Part shown: piece after piece, positions 9,988 through 20,600 of the stretch | Layout: each line of letters starts with the position of its first letter | Numbering within the stretch: position 1 is the stretch's first letter | From: Symsagittifera roscoffensis | Taxonomy: Eukaryota > Xenacoelomorpha > Acoela > Convolutidae | Direction of reading: 5' to 3' | Assembly: GCF_963678635.1 (NCBI RefSeq) | Contig: NC_087062.1 | Coordinates: 15,797,789 to 15,861,788 of the forward strand | DNA: 64,000 nucleotides | The notes under the pieces: generated by a model | Database searches by the model: none | The model's input: the letters and a program-made list of their open reading frames with translations, nothing else | Told to the model about the DNA's origin: nothing | Program-made: the position numbers and the translations under genes

Positions 9988-12900
9988 ATGGCCCCATCCG
10001 GTAGAAATAAAACGACGCAAAACAATGACAGCGATCCTTCGGAACAAAATGGTACCCAAACGCAAGATACCAATCAAAACGTTCAAGAGACTGGCGTTCG
10101 AAAACTGGTTTCGCTTCGACGTCATCACGAAATGGAGATCAATACTTTGATCGACATGCTCGAAAACAACATCTACGAGGAAGAAGATGATCTTGAACTC
10201 ATCAATGAAACGTTCACTGAATTGTCTCAATTCCAACAAAAACTTGATACCCTGAACGATCAAATGTTACAGGCTGGTTCTGAACACGATTTTGAAGAAC
10301 ATTCTCACTGGACAGTACAGTTGAAACAGAAAATCCGAGTATTTTCAATGAAAGTGAAAAAATATTTGAAAAAACAAGTATCGAATCCTGCTACTTCTAC
10401 AATTCCAAATAACAGCGCTCAAGAAAATGCTACTTCAATTTTCCCACAGGAAACCGCAACCTCCATGCCGACTGCAAACGTAATGGATATACCAAACAAC
10501 AACCTTATAACCATGAGCAACAATACTCAAGGCAATGCAAGAACAGCTGCCTCTGACGACAACCTTTCGGCGCCATTTCAAGGCGACCAATCATTTTCAA
10601 ATCCATTTGCTAGTGATGTTCCTAACCACAGCTCACAACAAGCTAGTGCTGCAAACCCTCCTAACAACAACAATCGAGCTTTGGCAACTAATTCAAGCGA
10701 CACTTCTACTACATTCAGTCGATCAGTGCCAAAACTGAAGCCTACAATTTTCAATGGCAATCCCAACTATTGGTTGCACTGGTATGGTGTATTCGTATCA
10801 TCGATTCATAATTCTAATATGTCTCCAACTGAAAAGATGATCCATCTTCAATCATTGGTAACTGGCCCAGCTAAACTAATGATAGCTGGTTATGGTGCAA
10901 ACGGCGACACATACGAACTAGCACTACAACGTCTTCGTGAAAACTTTGGCAATACCAATAGAATTGTCAACTCTTTTTTGCAACGTCTTGCAAATTTCAA
11001 ACCTCCAAATCTGGCTCAACCAGAATCATACATGCAGTTTTCTGCTTTTCTCCTAACTTTAGTGGACACTTTTGAGCAACTTGGTTTTGTTCACGATATT
11101 TGTTCTACAACAAACTTGAACACTGCTCTGGCAAAGCTTCCCGACCCTGTGAGATTAGAATGGAATCGCTTCGTCATCGACAAAGACTACGATCAACCCT
11201 CCTTGAGACATCTAGCACAATGGTTTCAACGGTACGCACAGGCGTGTCGCGACATGCCTCCGACAGGTTTCCGAAACCAAAACAATAACAATTTTAACAA
11301 TTCTTCTGGAAACGCTAAACACCCTAGTGGTTCCCGTTTCAATGGTTTTACTACAAATGGTGTAGGAAATCAAAATCAGCGCTTTAACCATCAGGGAGAT
11401 CAACAAAACTCTCGTGCTCAGAATAATGTAAACTCGAATGCTTGTCCTAGTGGAGACACCTGTGGACCTCTCTACAAATGCGAGCACTTCAAAGCTTTAG
11501 ACCCTAAGCAACGAAAAGAGCATGCCCGAAAAATGCACTTATGCTTTAACTGTCTAGGGAATCATAGGTTTACTGACTGCAATTCGAAATCGCTCTGTCG
11601 AACCGATAATTGTGGTAAAAAACACCACACTCTACTCCACGATCCTTCTGATAATTATGGAAAAAACCCTAGTAAAGCTGCAGTGAATCGCGCAATAGCT
11701 TGTCAGAGATCAGGTCAATCAGCTTTTGTACCAATCGAATTATCAAATGGTGATAAAACACTTTGTACCTACGCTTTCTTAGATAGTGGTAGCTGCGTAA
11801 CTCTACTACTGGACTCAGTGGCAACTCAACTAGGCTTGGACGTCAACAAGAAGCACTCACTTCCCATATCTGGATATCATGAGACCAAGTCAGTTCAAGT
11901 TACATCTGTGGATGTACAAATTAGAGCATACAAAAGCACATCGACTCCAATGACGCTCGATGACGTACTCACGGTAGATGAAAATAATTTGGCCCCAGTT
12001 GATATTTTTCAACTAAACGCAATGTGCAACAATTTTCCACATTTAAAGCATGTTAAATACCCGGACTTAAACGACAATAGCATATCGCTAGTCATCGGAA
12101 ACAACAATCCAGAATATCATGAGATCAAAAATACCGTTTATGGCCCCAAGAATGTTCCCTGGGCTATCGAAACCCTTTTGGGATGGACATGCACAGGTCG
12201 GAACAAAACGCAATATAATTCCGTTCCATCTGTTCCGGTGAACTTCACACAAGTTCATTCACACAATAACTTAGATGAAAAATTATACCAGAAAGTTCTC
12301 AACTGGATGAAAATAGAAAACACAGGCATCGCTTCTTCAAAACGCTCGCACTCCAAATCGGCTAAAAGAGCAATCGATATTCTCGAAAACTCTTGTACTT
12401 TAGTAGATGGTCACTATCAAATTGACCTTCTTTGGAAAGAGGATACTGATCTTCCAAATAACCGTTGGCTAGCTGAAAAGCAACTCAACAGCCTCGAATT
12501 TCGCCTTAAAAGTAAACCTGATTTAAGGGAGAAATACCGCGCAACAGTCATCACTGACTTAGAAAAGGGCTTTGTCACCAAAATAGATGCAAAACATGAC
12601 ACTGCAATCAAATCTTGGTATTTGCCGCATCATCCAGTGACAAATGTCAACAAACCAGACAAAGTTAGACGAGTCTCAAATGCTTCCAGCATTTTTCAGG
12701 GTAAATCCCTCAACTCGAGTTTGCTCAAAGGGCCCGATCTTTTGTGCAACTTAACAGGTCTCATAATTCGCTTTCGACAAAATAAAATAGCAATATCTGC
12801 TGACATAGATGCTATGTTTATGCAAGTGCTAGTCAGCCCAAAGGATAGACCTTTTCTAAGATACCTTTGGAAAGAAAATGGTAAATTAGAAACTCACGAA

Positions 12901-15573
12901 TATACACGACACATTTTCGGTGCCACAGACTCACCATGCGTGGCTTGCTACGCAGTACGACGATGTGCATCAGACAGTAAAAACGACTTTCCTCTGGCTT
13001 CTGAAATCATTCAACGGAATATCTACATGGATTATTTGTATGTCATTTCGTCAACGGTAGAAGAAGCCCTCCAACAAATGACACAACTACGAGGATCTTT
13101 ATCTCGAGGTGGGTTCAACTTGAATAAGTGGAACTCAAACAGTAAACCATTCCTGGATTCAATTGATCCAAATATTTTAGTCAGCCCTAATGATCCAACG
13201 CCTAAACATCAACGAGTTCTCGGTGTTCACTGGAATACCAACACTGACTGCTACTTCATCGATAACAAAAAGTTTGTAAAAATTCTACGTATTGGCATTG
13301 CTACGCAACGGAAACTCCTGAAGTATACCGCTTCTTTATTTGACCCACTCGGAATAGTGGCTCCATTGACAATTCGGATTCGAAAAGTTCTCCAATCTGT
13401 TTGGTCACAAGGTGTTAAGTGGGATACTCCATTAGACACGGATAAACTTCCCGATTTCAAACTTTGGGTAGACGAAATGGAAAATTTCGAAACTGTTTCA
13501 TTCCAAAGGAACTTCTTTGATAAAGAAAACCCTGCTTCAATCCAGCTTCACACGTTTTGTGATGCATCAGAATTCGCTCTCGCTGCTGTTTGCTACCTAA
13601 GAATAGTCTACAGCGACGGCTCCACATCTTTGAAGTTTATAATAGGAAAGACAAGAGTCGCTCCTATGAAACGTGTTACAATTCCCAATCTCGAGTTGCA
13701 AGCTGCAGTATATGCTGCCCAACTATCGCTCTTTGTTTCCGAGGAAATTGACCTCAAAGTTGAAAAAACTTATTTCTGGTCTGACAGTACTACTGTTTTG
13801 TATTGGCTGCGAACACCTGAAATACGACACAAAATTTTCGTCGCTAATCGGCTTCAGAAAATTTTAGACGTTTCTAAACCTGAACAGTGGTTTCACGTTC
13901 CAACTCTGCTAAATCCTGCTGACGACGGTACCAGAGGATACATTGCTTTAGAAATGACCTCAAGCTGTCGGTGGCTACTAGGACCGGAATTTCTGTTGAA
14001 CGATTCTTCTCAATGGCCTTCACAGGAAAACATTCGGCTTGAGAACATCCCTGTATTCGTTACTTCATTAGAGTCTAAATTTGAGCCTATATTTGACATC
14101 AAACGCTTCAGCAACTGGAAAAGACTAATACGGACAGTTGCATACTGCTTCTTATTCGCAGAAAATCTCAAACGGAAGATCAACAAACAGTCGAAGGTCG
14201 ATCTTCAATTCTTGCATCTAACGAAATCGCACTTTCTCATAATTAAAACTGCCCAAAGGACAGATTTTGTCTCTGAAATTTCAGACATCAAAAAAGAAAA
14301 ACCAATTGAAGGCAAAAGTAGACTTCGAACATTAGCACCGTTTGTGGACAACTTCGGTATCCTGCGTTCTCGTGGACGTCTCACGCGTGCCCCTATCATG
14401 CTATCAGCTAGATATCCAATCATTCTCGCTGGTGAAAACCCCAATGTTCGCCTGCTGTTAGCTAACATCCATGTTCTACATTCCCACTGCGGAAAGGAAC
14501 AAGCAATTGCCATAGCACAGGAAAACTACTGGATTCTTCGCTGCCGCGTCATGCTGAAAAGTATCATACACAGTTGTATACCCTGCAGAAGAATGCAACA
14601 ACAAGTCGACTACCCTCAGATGTCAGATCTTCCAATTGATCGACTGCCATCAAAAAATCATTTTCCTTTTGCAACGACTGGATTGGACTACGTTGGACCT
14701 TTTCCCATCATCCTTCAAGGAAAACAATACCAAGCGTATATTTTACTGTTCACATGCTTAGTGATCAGAGCTGTGCATCTTGAAATCTCATTAGGACTAT
14801 CGACAGACAGCACTCTTCTTTGTATCAGACGCTTTTTTGCCCGGCGAGGAAAACCATCGAAAATGGTTTCTGATTGTGGGACAAGTTTTGTGGGCTCCAA
14901 TTCTGAGCTGAAGAAATGTCTAGACAACTTGGAAAAGAACAAAGAATTTGTGGAAAGCATCAATCAGCTGAACGTATCACTCGAATGGAAATTCAACCGT
15001 CCTGCGGCCCCTCATTTTGGTGGTTCTTGGGAACGACTAGTTCAGATATTTAAACTTTCCCTGTACAAAGTCATCGGATCAAGAACACTCTCCTATGAAA
15101 CACTGGCTACTTTCACGACCGAAATTGAATCAACCATGAATTCACGACCTTTAACCAATGTGTCTGACGACATCAAAGATGATCTGCCTCTCACTCCCAA
15201 CCATTTCCTTCTTGGTCGTGGAACTCCAAATTTACCGCCTGGTATCTTCAAGGACAAGGATTTATCTCTGTCAAAATCATGGAAAGCATCCCAACTACTC
15301 GCAGATCACTTCTGGAATCGCTTTCTTCGAGAGTACTTACCAGGTCAGCAGAAACGATCAAAGTGGACTTCTGCGACTTCCAATTTGCAACCCGACGACA
15401 TGGTCTGGATGTTGGAGGATTTTACACCTCGTGGACTGTGGCCTCTTGCTAAAGTGGTGGAAACCTTTCCTGGACAAGATGGAATAGTCCGCTCAGTGAA
15501 GCTGAAAACGCCAACTGGATTCAAAGTTCGACCTGTGGTCAAATTGAGCCGCGTTTTCCCAGTTTCGCAGTAA
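9988..15573 (+). CDS. BEL/Pao Gag-Pol polyprotein (1,861 aa), RT catalytic box altered
   Basis: The first ATG of the open frame is at 9988. Domains in order (approximate residues): acidic, low-complexity N-terminus; BEL-type gag domain (DUF1759-like, 248-411, from LKPTIFNGNPNYWLHWY); Cys/His knuckle CFNCLGNHRFTDC (about 517, one residue shorter than CX2CX4HX4C); aspartic protease with DSGS (about 599); reverse transcriptase (first Asp in ADIDAMFMQ, about 937); RNase H (FCDAS, LELQA, WSDS, about 1189-1265); integrase with a HHCC finger (about 1494-1530) and acidic residues in TGLDYVG (1565), VSDCG (1628) and GGSWE (1678); a BEL-type C-terminal domain. The polymerase box, normally YxDD, reads YMDY (residues 1013-1016): the second catalytic Asp is Tyr. 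Nothing else in the frame looks broken. Function in the family: capsid formation, cDNA synthesis and integration. Confidence 0.93.
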   Translation: MAPSGRNKTTQNNDSDPSEQNGTQTQDTNQNVQETGVRKLVSLRRHHEMEINTLIDMLENNIYEEEDDLELINETFTELSQFQQKLDTLNDQMLQAGSEHDFEEHSHWTVQLKQKIRVFSMKVKKYLKKQVSNPATSTIPNNSAQENATSIFPQETATSMPTANVMDIPNNNLITMSNNTQGNARTAASDDNLSAPFQGDQSFSNPFASDVPNHSSQQASAANPPNNNNRALATNSSDTSTTFSRSVPKLKPTIFNGNPNYWLHWYGVFVSSIHNSNMSPTEKMIHLQSLVTGPAKLMIAGYGANGDTYELALQRLRENFGNTNRIVNSFLQRLANFKPPNLAQPESYMQFSAFLLTLVDTFEQLGFVHDICSTTNLNTALAKLPDPVRLEWNRFVIDKDYDQPSLRHLAQWFQRYAQACRDMPPTGFRNQNNNNFNNSSGNAKHPSGSRFNGFTTNGVGNQNQRFNHQGDQQNSRAQNNVNSNACPSGDTCGPLYKCEHFKALDPKQRKEHARKMHLCFNCLGNHRFTDCNSKSLCRTDNCGKKHHTLLHDPSDNYGKNPSKAAVNRAIACQRSGQSAFVPIELSNGDKTLCTYAFLDSGSCVTLLLDSVATQLGLDVNKKHSLPISGYHETKSVQVTSVDVQIRAYKSTSTPMTLDDVLTVDENNLAPVDIFQLNAMCNNFPHLKHVKYPDLNDNSISLVIGNNNPEYHEIKNTVYGPKNVPWAIETLLGWTCTGRNKTQYNSVPSVPVNFTQVHSHNNLDEKLYQKVLNWMKIENTGIASSKRSHSKSAKRAIDILENSCTLVDGHYQIDLLWKEDTDLPNNRWLAEKQLNSLEFRLKSKPDLREKYRATVITDLEKGFVTKIDAKHDTAIKSWYLPHHPVTNVNKPDKVRRVSNASSIFQGKSLNSSLLKGPDLLCNLTGLIIRFRQNKIAISADIDAMFMQVLVSPKDRPFLRYLWKENGKLETHEYTRHIFGATDSPCVACYAVRRCASDSKNDFPLASEIIQRNIYMDYLYVISSTVEEALQQMTQLRGSLSRGGFNLNKWNSNSKPFLDSIDPNILVSPNDPTPKHQRVLGVHWNTNTDCYFIDNKKFVKILRIGIATQRKLLKYTASLFDPLGIVAPLTIRIRKVLQSVWSQGVKWDTPLDTDKLPDFKLWVDEMENFETVSFQRNFFDKENPASIQLHTFCDASEFALAAVCYLRIVYSDGSTSLKFIIGKTRVAPMKRVTIPNLELQAAVYAAQLSLFVSEEIDLKVEKTYFWSDSTTVLYWLRTPEIRHKIFVANRLQKILDVSKPEQWFHVPTLLNPADDGTRGYIALEMTSSCRWLLGPEFLLNDSSQWPSQENIRLENIPVFVTSLESKFEPIFDIKRFSNWKRLIRTVAYCFLFAENLKRKINKQSKVDLQFLHLTKSHFLIIKTAQRTDFVSEISDIKKEKPIEGKSRLRTLAPFVDNFGILRSRGRLTRAPIMLSARYPIILAGENPNVRLLLANIHVLHSHCGKEQAIAIAQENYWILRCRVMLKSIIHSCIPCRRMQQQVDYPQMSDLPIDRLPSKNHFPFATTGLDYVGPFPIILQGKQYQAYILLFTCLVIRAVHLEISLGLSTDSTLLCIRRFFARRGKPSKMVSDCGTSFVGSNSELKKCLDNLEKNKEFVESINQLNVSLEWKFNRPAAPHFGGSWERLVQIFKLSLYKVIGSRTLSYETLATFTTEIESTMNSRPLTNVSDDIKDDLPLTPNHFLLGRGTPNLPPGIFKDKDLSLSKSWKASQLLADHFWNRFLREYLPGQQKRSKWTSATSNLQPDDMVWMLEDFTPRGLWPLAKVVETFPGQDGIVRSVKLKTPTGFKVRPVVKLSRVFPVSQ

Positions 15574-15827
15574 CCAAGCTCCAAATAGCTAACCAACCAA
15601 ATAATCACGCAACTCAGCCTTCAACATATCAACTCGACAAAGATGAACAAATCTACGACTCGTCAATTCAACTAAGACAATCAGCTCAACGATAGACAAA
15701 CCAAGATGAAGATGAAAAAGAACAATTTCTGGTTCCCTTATCTACTGGTTCCCTTATCTTTGTATTTTACCGTATCCTTACTATTTTATTCAATACTTTA
15801 TTTGCAAGCTCTGCAAATGTGGGCGGT
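15574..15827 (+). other. BEL/Pao 3' untranslated region and polypurine-tract region
   Basis: Non-coding stretch between the gag-pol stop and the 3' LTR. The bases directly before the LTR (AATGTGGGCGG, about 15817-15827) are the likely but weak polypurine tract. Confidence 0.5.
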
Positions 15828-16255
15828 TGTTAATTGTAAACAATTAAGGTCACCTTTCTCTCAACTTGACTTTTGACATTACAGCCAAGCTGACTCACTC
15901 GTTTCTCTCAACTTTTCAAAAACAGCATGACTTACAAGGAAATGACAAACTTTCAGGTAAAACAATGTTTCAATTTATACGAAAACTCGGGATTAATATC
16001 AACTTTTCTGAATAACCCCCTTATTAACAGTTCCCCTTTTCTAACGTTCGCCTTCTAGTATTCCCCGTACCATGTAATATAATATCCCTATTTATGATAT
16101 TATATTTACCTTAGTTTTATCCCTGATTTACTATTGTATTATTTTTCATGTACTTACTCCAACTGATGCCCAACTGCATGGAACTCCTTTGACTCAACCC
16201 TTAAAACTACCCTTACTAACAATTGGTGTATTACTCTCCTCAGGTAATTTACCCA
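15828..16255 (+). repeat. 3' LTR of the BEL/Pao element
   Basis: Matches the 5' LTR except for one inserted C and one substitution near its end. Begins TGTTAATTG and ends about TAATTTACCCA. Confidence 0.92.
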
Positions 16256-16739
16256 AATTTATAACTGTTAAACAAATTGGTATGCGGACTAATTAGGCAT
16301 AGTGTCGAATGTATTTGATTTTCATAACCTTTTGCACTATGCAATTGATTCTTAAGTCATGTGGGGCGGGGGGGGGGGGGTCGGTTGGGGAGGAGAAGCA
16401 AAAAATAGCCCCGTAAAATTTACATCGCCCGCATCCAGTTTCAAGCGTTTCAAACCAACCATTTTCCGATACAAATAAAATTGATTAAAATTGATTATTT
16501 TTATCCCAATTCCTAATTTATTTGTTATGCACCAGAAATCCTGCATCTGAATTGCTTTTATTTTATGCTTTTTATAGAAGTTGGTTGGTTTATGCGAAAA
16601 ATGGGAAAATCGTTTCAGCAGTTTTGAAATCAATTCAATTTTCAATTTTTTACGTTTTTTATTTCAGATGAACCAAAGTGTGACAAAGTGATTTAGTGAT
16701 TTTATGAAAGACAGAAAAATAATAACCCATATAATATGA

Positions 16740-16935
16740 TTTTTTTTAAAAAAAAACAGAGATTATAGTCAATTATAATCGATTATATTTCAATTTAACA
16801 AACTTTTTGTTTCAAATGATTTATAATCAATTAGAATGGAATATTAGAGATTATAATCGCTTGAAAAATATCACGATTATAATCGATTAATAGTCAAAAA
16901 ACCAAAAAAAAAACAATTATAATCGATTATTTAAG
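16740..16935. repeat. Cluster of ATAATCGATTAT palindromes
   Basis: The palindrome ATAATCGATTAT or a close variant (TATAATCAATTAGAA, AGATTATAATCG) occurs about six times within 200 bases, separated by T- and A-rich runs. It may be a degenerate satellite. A 15-base G-rich run lies just upstream at 16363-16385. No gene is seen in 16256-17330. Confidence 0.5.
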
Positions 16936-17337
16936 CCATAACTTGGATGCGGGAGGTATAATTTTTTAGACTCAATTTCCAGTATAAAACTTTAATTGTT
17001 AAAATCTTCAAACTTAACTCCAGGTTTTTCTCAAATTAAACTCAAATTTTCTTATCGCAGAAACATGGCTTACTGATTATTACTTTTAAGAGTTGATCAA
17101 CGTAGTTGATGTTTTTTGTTTTCAGGAAAAGTCTTAAAATGAAAATGACATGCTCTAATTCCTAGAGACGTACATTCATACATAGTATTGCAATTATGAA
17201 AGCCCTTAGGTGTGTGCATTGTTTGAGTCCAATTCAAGTTCAATTGATATTCGCTCTCCAATTACGAAACGAGAAAAGGTGATCAGTTTCCATTTTCAAG
17301 ATTTTTGTCGAATTTTTGCAGGCCTTTAGAAAATATT

Positions 17338-17472
17338 TAGGGTCCGTCACCAAAAATGGATATTTCAAAACAGTACAAAGGGGGGTCTCTTTGGGTCGGC
17401 AGGGGGTCGAATCCCTAAGGGTAGAAAAGCGTCCGCCCCCCGCCCTCACCCCTAAATCCGCCCCTGATTCAA
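17338..17472 (-). mobile_element. MITE fragment, CAGGGGCGGAT family
   Basis: Read on the minus strand it starts CAGGGGCGGATTTAGGGG, then a G/C-rich tract, then GGGATTCGACCCCCTGCCGA. The same order is found at 17869-18250 and 44350-45091. Its far end is missing or too diverged to see. Confidence 0.65.
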
Positions 17473-17689
17473 AGAGCTTTAAGGCCATTTAAATTTGTCT
17501 TTGAAATTCGAAAATTGGAAGTTCAAAATTGGAAGTTCAATGAAATTCGAAAATTGGAAGTTCGGTTTCTTTGCGTTCATTGACTCTTTTCTAACTGTCT
17601 GTTTGCTATATTTATTTCTATTTCCGCTATAAGACTTTCATCGTTCAATCAGTCAAAGTTAAAACCAGATCTTTTTCGTAACCAGTGCA

Positions 17690-20600
17690 ATGAAGAATAT
17701 GGTGAGTCAGTTGAATGCGAACACTGGCTTACTGTTCGCTAAGAAGAAAGGGACGAGCAAGAGGAGTCAGTCAATCAGCAGTGAATTGCAGTCCATGTCA
17801 TCATTCAAAGACGCCGACCAGTTCTACTCCAAATTGCAGACTCTAGTCATAGGTACGATGGGAAAGTTCAGGGCCGGATTTGAAGGGTGGGGGGAGAGGG
17901 CGGGGGTTGGAGGCTTTTTTTATTCAGGGATTCGACACCCTGCCGACCCAAAGGGTCCCCACTTTGTACTGTTTTGAAATATCAATTTTTGATGAGGGAC
18001 CCTAAAAATTTTCTAAAGGCGAAAAAGGCGATTATTTGGTCAACATTTTCCAAAAATTGACTAAAAACGCCCTTTCTGGTCTGTTTTTTTTCAAAATTTT
18101 GCCTGCGGCGCAAAAAATTTGGCCAAAAAACAGGGACTTTTTAGTGCTTCGGGAGAGCTCGAAAAATCAATTTGGTCGACCTAAAAAAAAGTCCGACCAA
18201 AATTTTTGAAAATCCGCCCTCCCTCTCGAGAAAATCCTAGATCCACCCCTATTAAAGTTTTAGATGATATTATAGCTAGTTTCCCAAAAACGACATGTAT
18301 TTAAGTCCCTGACCGGATCCAAACCAATGATTTTTTTCGTCAAAAATATAGACATTATCTTTCGAACAAACACAAAAAAAATAGTATGATGATATTAGAG
18401 ATGATTTTTTAGCTAGTTTCCCAAAAATGACATGAATTTAATTCCCATGGCTGGATCCAAACCAATGCATTTTTCGTCCAAATTATACACATTATTTTTC
18501 CAGCAAACACAAAAAATATTAGGTGGAACTTCATATGTCATATGCTTAATAAATTCAACTGAAATTTCCAGAAGCGTCCAGTGAATAAAGTTTCTAACAA
18601 AGTTTCACAGTAAACTAAGGATAATTTACCATAAAATTCGTAATCTTGTAAATAAGATACTGAATTTGGTGTTCAAATTTTGTTTAGTTAAATGAAATAG
18701 AGAAAAACTGAGAAATAGAGCTCCCTTCCTTCAAAAATACGATTACTTAGACGCATTGAACGCTAAGAATTGAACGCTAAGGCCAAATTTTTAAATTACA
18801 TTTGTTTCCGACTTCTTGTGTGAAGAAAAAAATTGCCTTTCGGCCAAACGATCGGTCAAAATTCGACGCTCTGTCAAAAAATTGCCCGGGATATTTTTTT
18901 TACCGGAAATTGTATGAATTCTAAACATGCCCCAAATGTCCCTCTGTTGCAGATAGGACAAAGTAAAACAAAAAATGTCACTTTTTTGACGCTTGACAAA
19001 AAATTTCCAAATTTGTCATTTTCCGACTATAGAAAATGGGGAAAAACTGTAATCGGGTGTGTTTTAGTATTTTTCCTTTTTTTTCCACGCAAAATCAGAT
19101 ACCACAATTAATCATCGCAACGGGTCGACTAATATATCATATGGAAGCTAATTCAGTCGTGGTTCAAAGACTTTTTAGAAACTTTCAAAAACTTTCTCCT
19201 TACCGAGAAACACCCGTTTGAAGTTGTTGGTTTTTGGTTCAAATTCGAGCGAACAAAATGCGCGAGCCGTTCATTTTATTTTTATTTTTTGTCAACTAAA
19301 TCAGTTACCACAAATTATTATCAGATTGAGTGAAACGATATATCATATTAAAGGCCTTTCATCCCTGACTTGAACGATTTTTTCAAAAAGTCAAAAAATT
19401 GTCCCGGTGTTGAAAAAAACTTAAGGATTTTGAGTTTCGTTTCAGTTTTTTCATGCCACTTTTAACAGAAAACGAGGCCCATTCTGCCTTTGTTACTAGG
19501 ACTGTATAGTTTGTCTAAGTTCTAGGCTTTTTTCTGATCTTTTAACACACCAAGCACAAAAACGACACTAATATGAAAAAAAAGAAACAACTTCTTACGT
19601 ATTTTTTGCACAATGGTAAGATCATTCTGTGGTACTTGCACAGCAACCGGTTTTACCTCAAGCTTCACTTTTTTTCAGTAACAAATTTTTCGGATAAGCT
19701 GCAGCAGATGAAAAACAGATCAACAAAAAACATGGATACTTAATCCAAAATTATTTTGTTGTCAGCAACGTCAATGTTATGTTTGCTTGCAAAAGTTGTC
19801 TATGCTTGTTTGAAAAAACTTTCAAAAATAAGCCAAATCTTTGACCTAATTTTTTCCATACTTGTCAAAATTGATAGTATCTCAATGCGCATTGTACTGA
19901 GATTTTATGCATTAATTTTTTAAAAAATAACACTATTTTTTAGTTCGACCTTGAAAAGTTCTATTAATTTGGTTCACTTTGAGACAAAAAAACCGCACTA
20001 TTTTCGCTTGAACGACACTTAAATTTGTTCCAATTGGGGAAATAAATTTGTATATTCGATTTTTTTATTAAAACTTTCAGTTATTGGTTGTCACCAGGGC
20101 CATGGTGAAAAAATAATGCTTGATTGGTGAATCAAAGCTTGTAACAAAATTGATGCTTAGAGTCTCAGTAAACAGCGCATAAATTTTTTGATTTTCGAGA
20201 CTTTATGAATCAATTTTGTTGCAAGCTTTCAGTCACAAATCAATCCTTACAATTTCAAAATTTTATTGCCTGGATGACAGCTGAAGGTTTAAATTTTTAA
20301 TGAAAAACGCAAATAGTGAAAATGTTTTCTATTTGACAAAAACTAATAAATCTTTCGAACGAAGCGTCGTGCTTTTTTCTGTCTCAAAGTGAACCAAATG
20401 AATGGAGCATAAAATGAAATGAGTTTTGATGCGTGACAATGAAGCTAGTGTGAACGCAATCAAGTTGAAGTACAGACTAGAACTTCTCAAGGATCCGACA
20501 GTTTTGAAGGTCTAAGGAGTAGTGTTAATTTAAAAAGAAAATTCATGAATTTTGTTTGACATTTTTTGTGAAAATATTTCACCACACAATATGTAAAAAT

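Larger units (their letters stand above)
7395..16255 (+). mobile_element. BEL/Pao LTR retrotransposon, full length and recent
   Basis: Two LTRs (7395-7821 and 15828-16255) flank a primer-binding site, a 2.1 kb repeat-rich leader and a single gag-pol frame (9988-15573) in BEL/Pao domain order: gag, zinc knuckle, aspartic protease, RT, RNase H, integrase, C-terminal domain. The LTRs differ only by one extra C (TTACTCCAACTG against TTACTCAACTG) and one A/T change near the end, by eye. The insertion is therefore young. I found no clear target-site duplication. The frame is uninterrupted, but the RT active site is altered (see the CDS), so this copy probably cannot move on its own. Confidence 0.93.

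Noticed and set aside
17240-17488. 82-codon minus-strand frame
   Set aside because: It spans a CAGGGGCGGAT MITE fragment and adjoining repeat; the frame is not coding-like.
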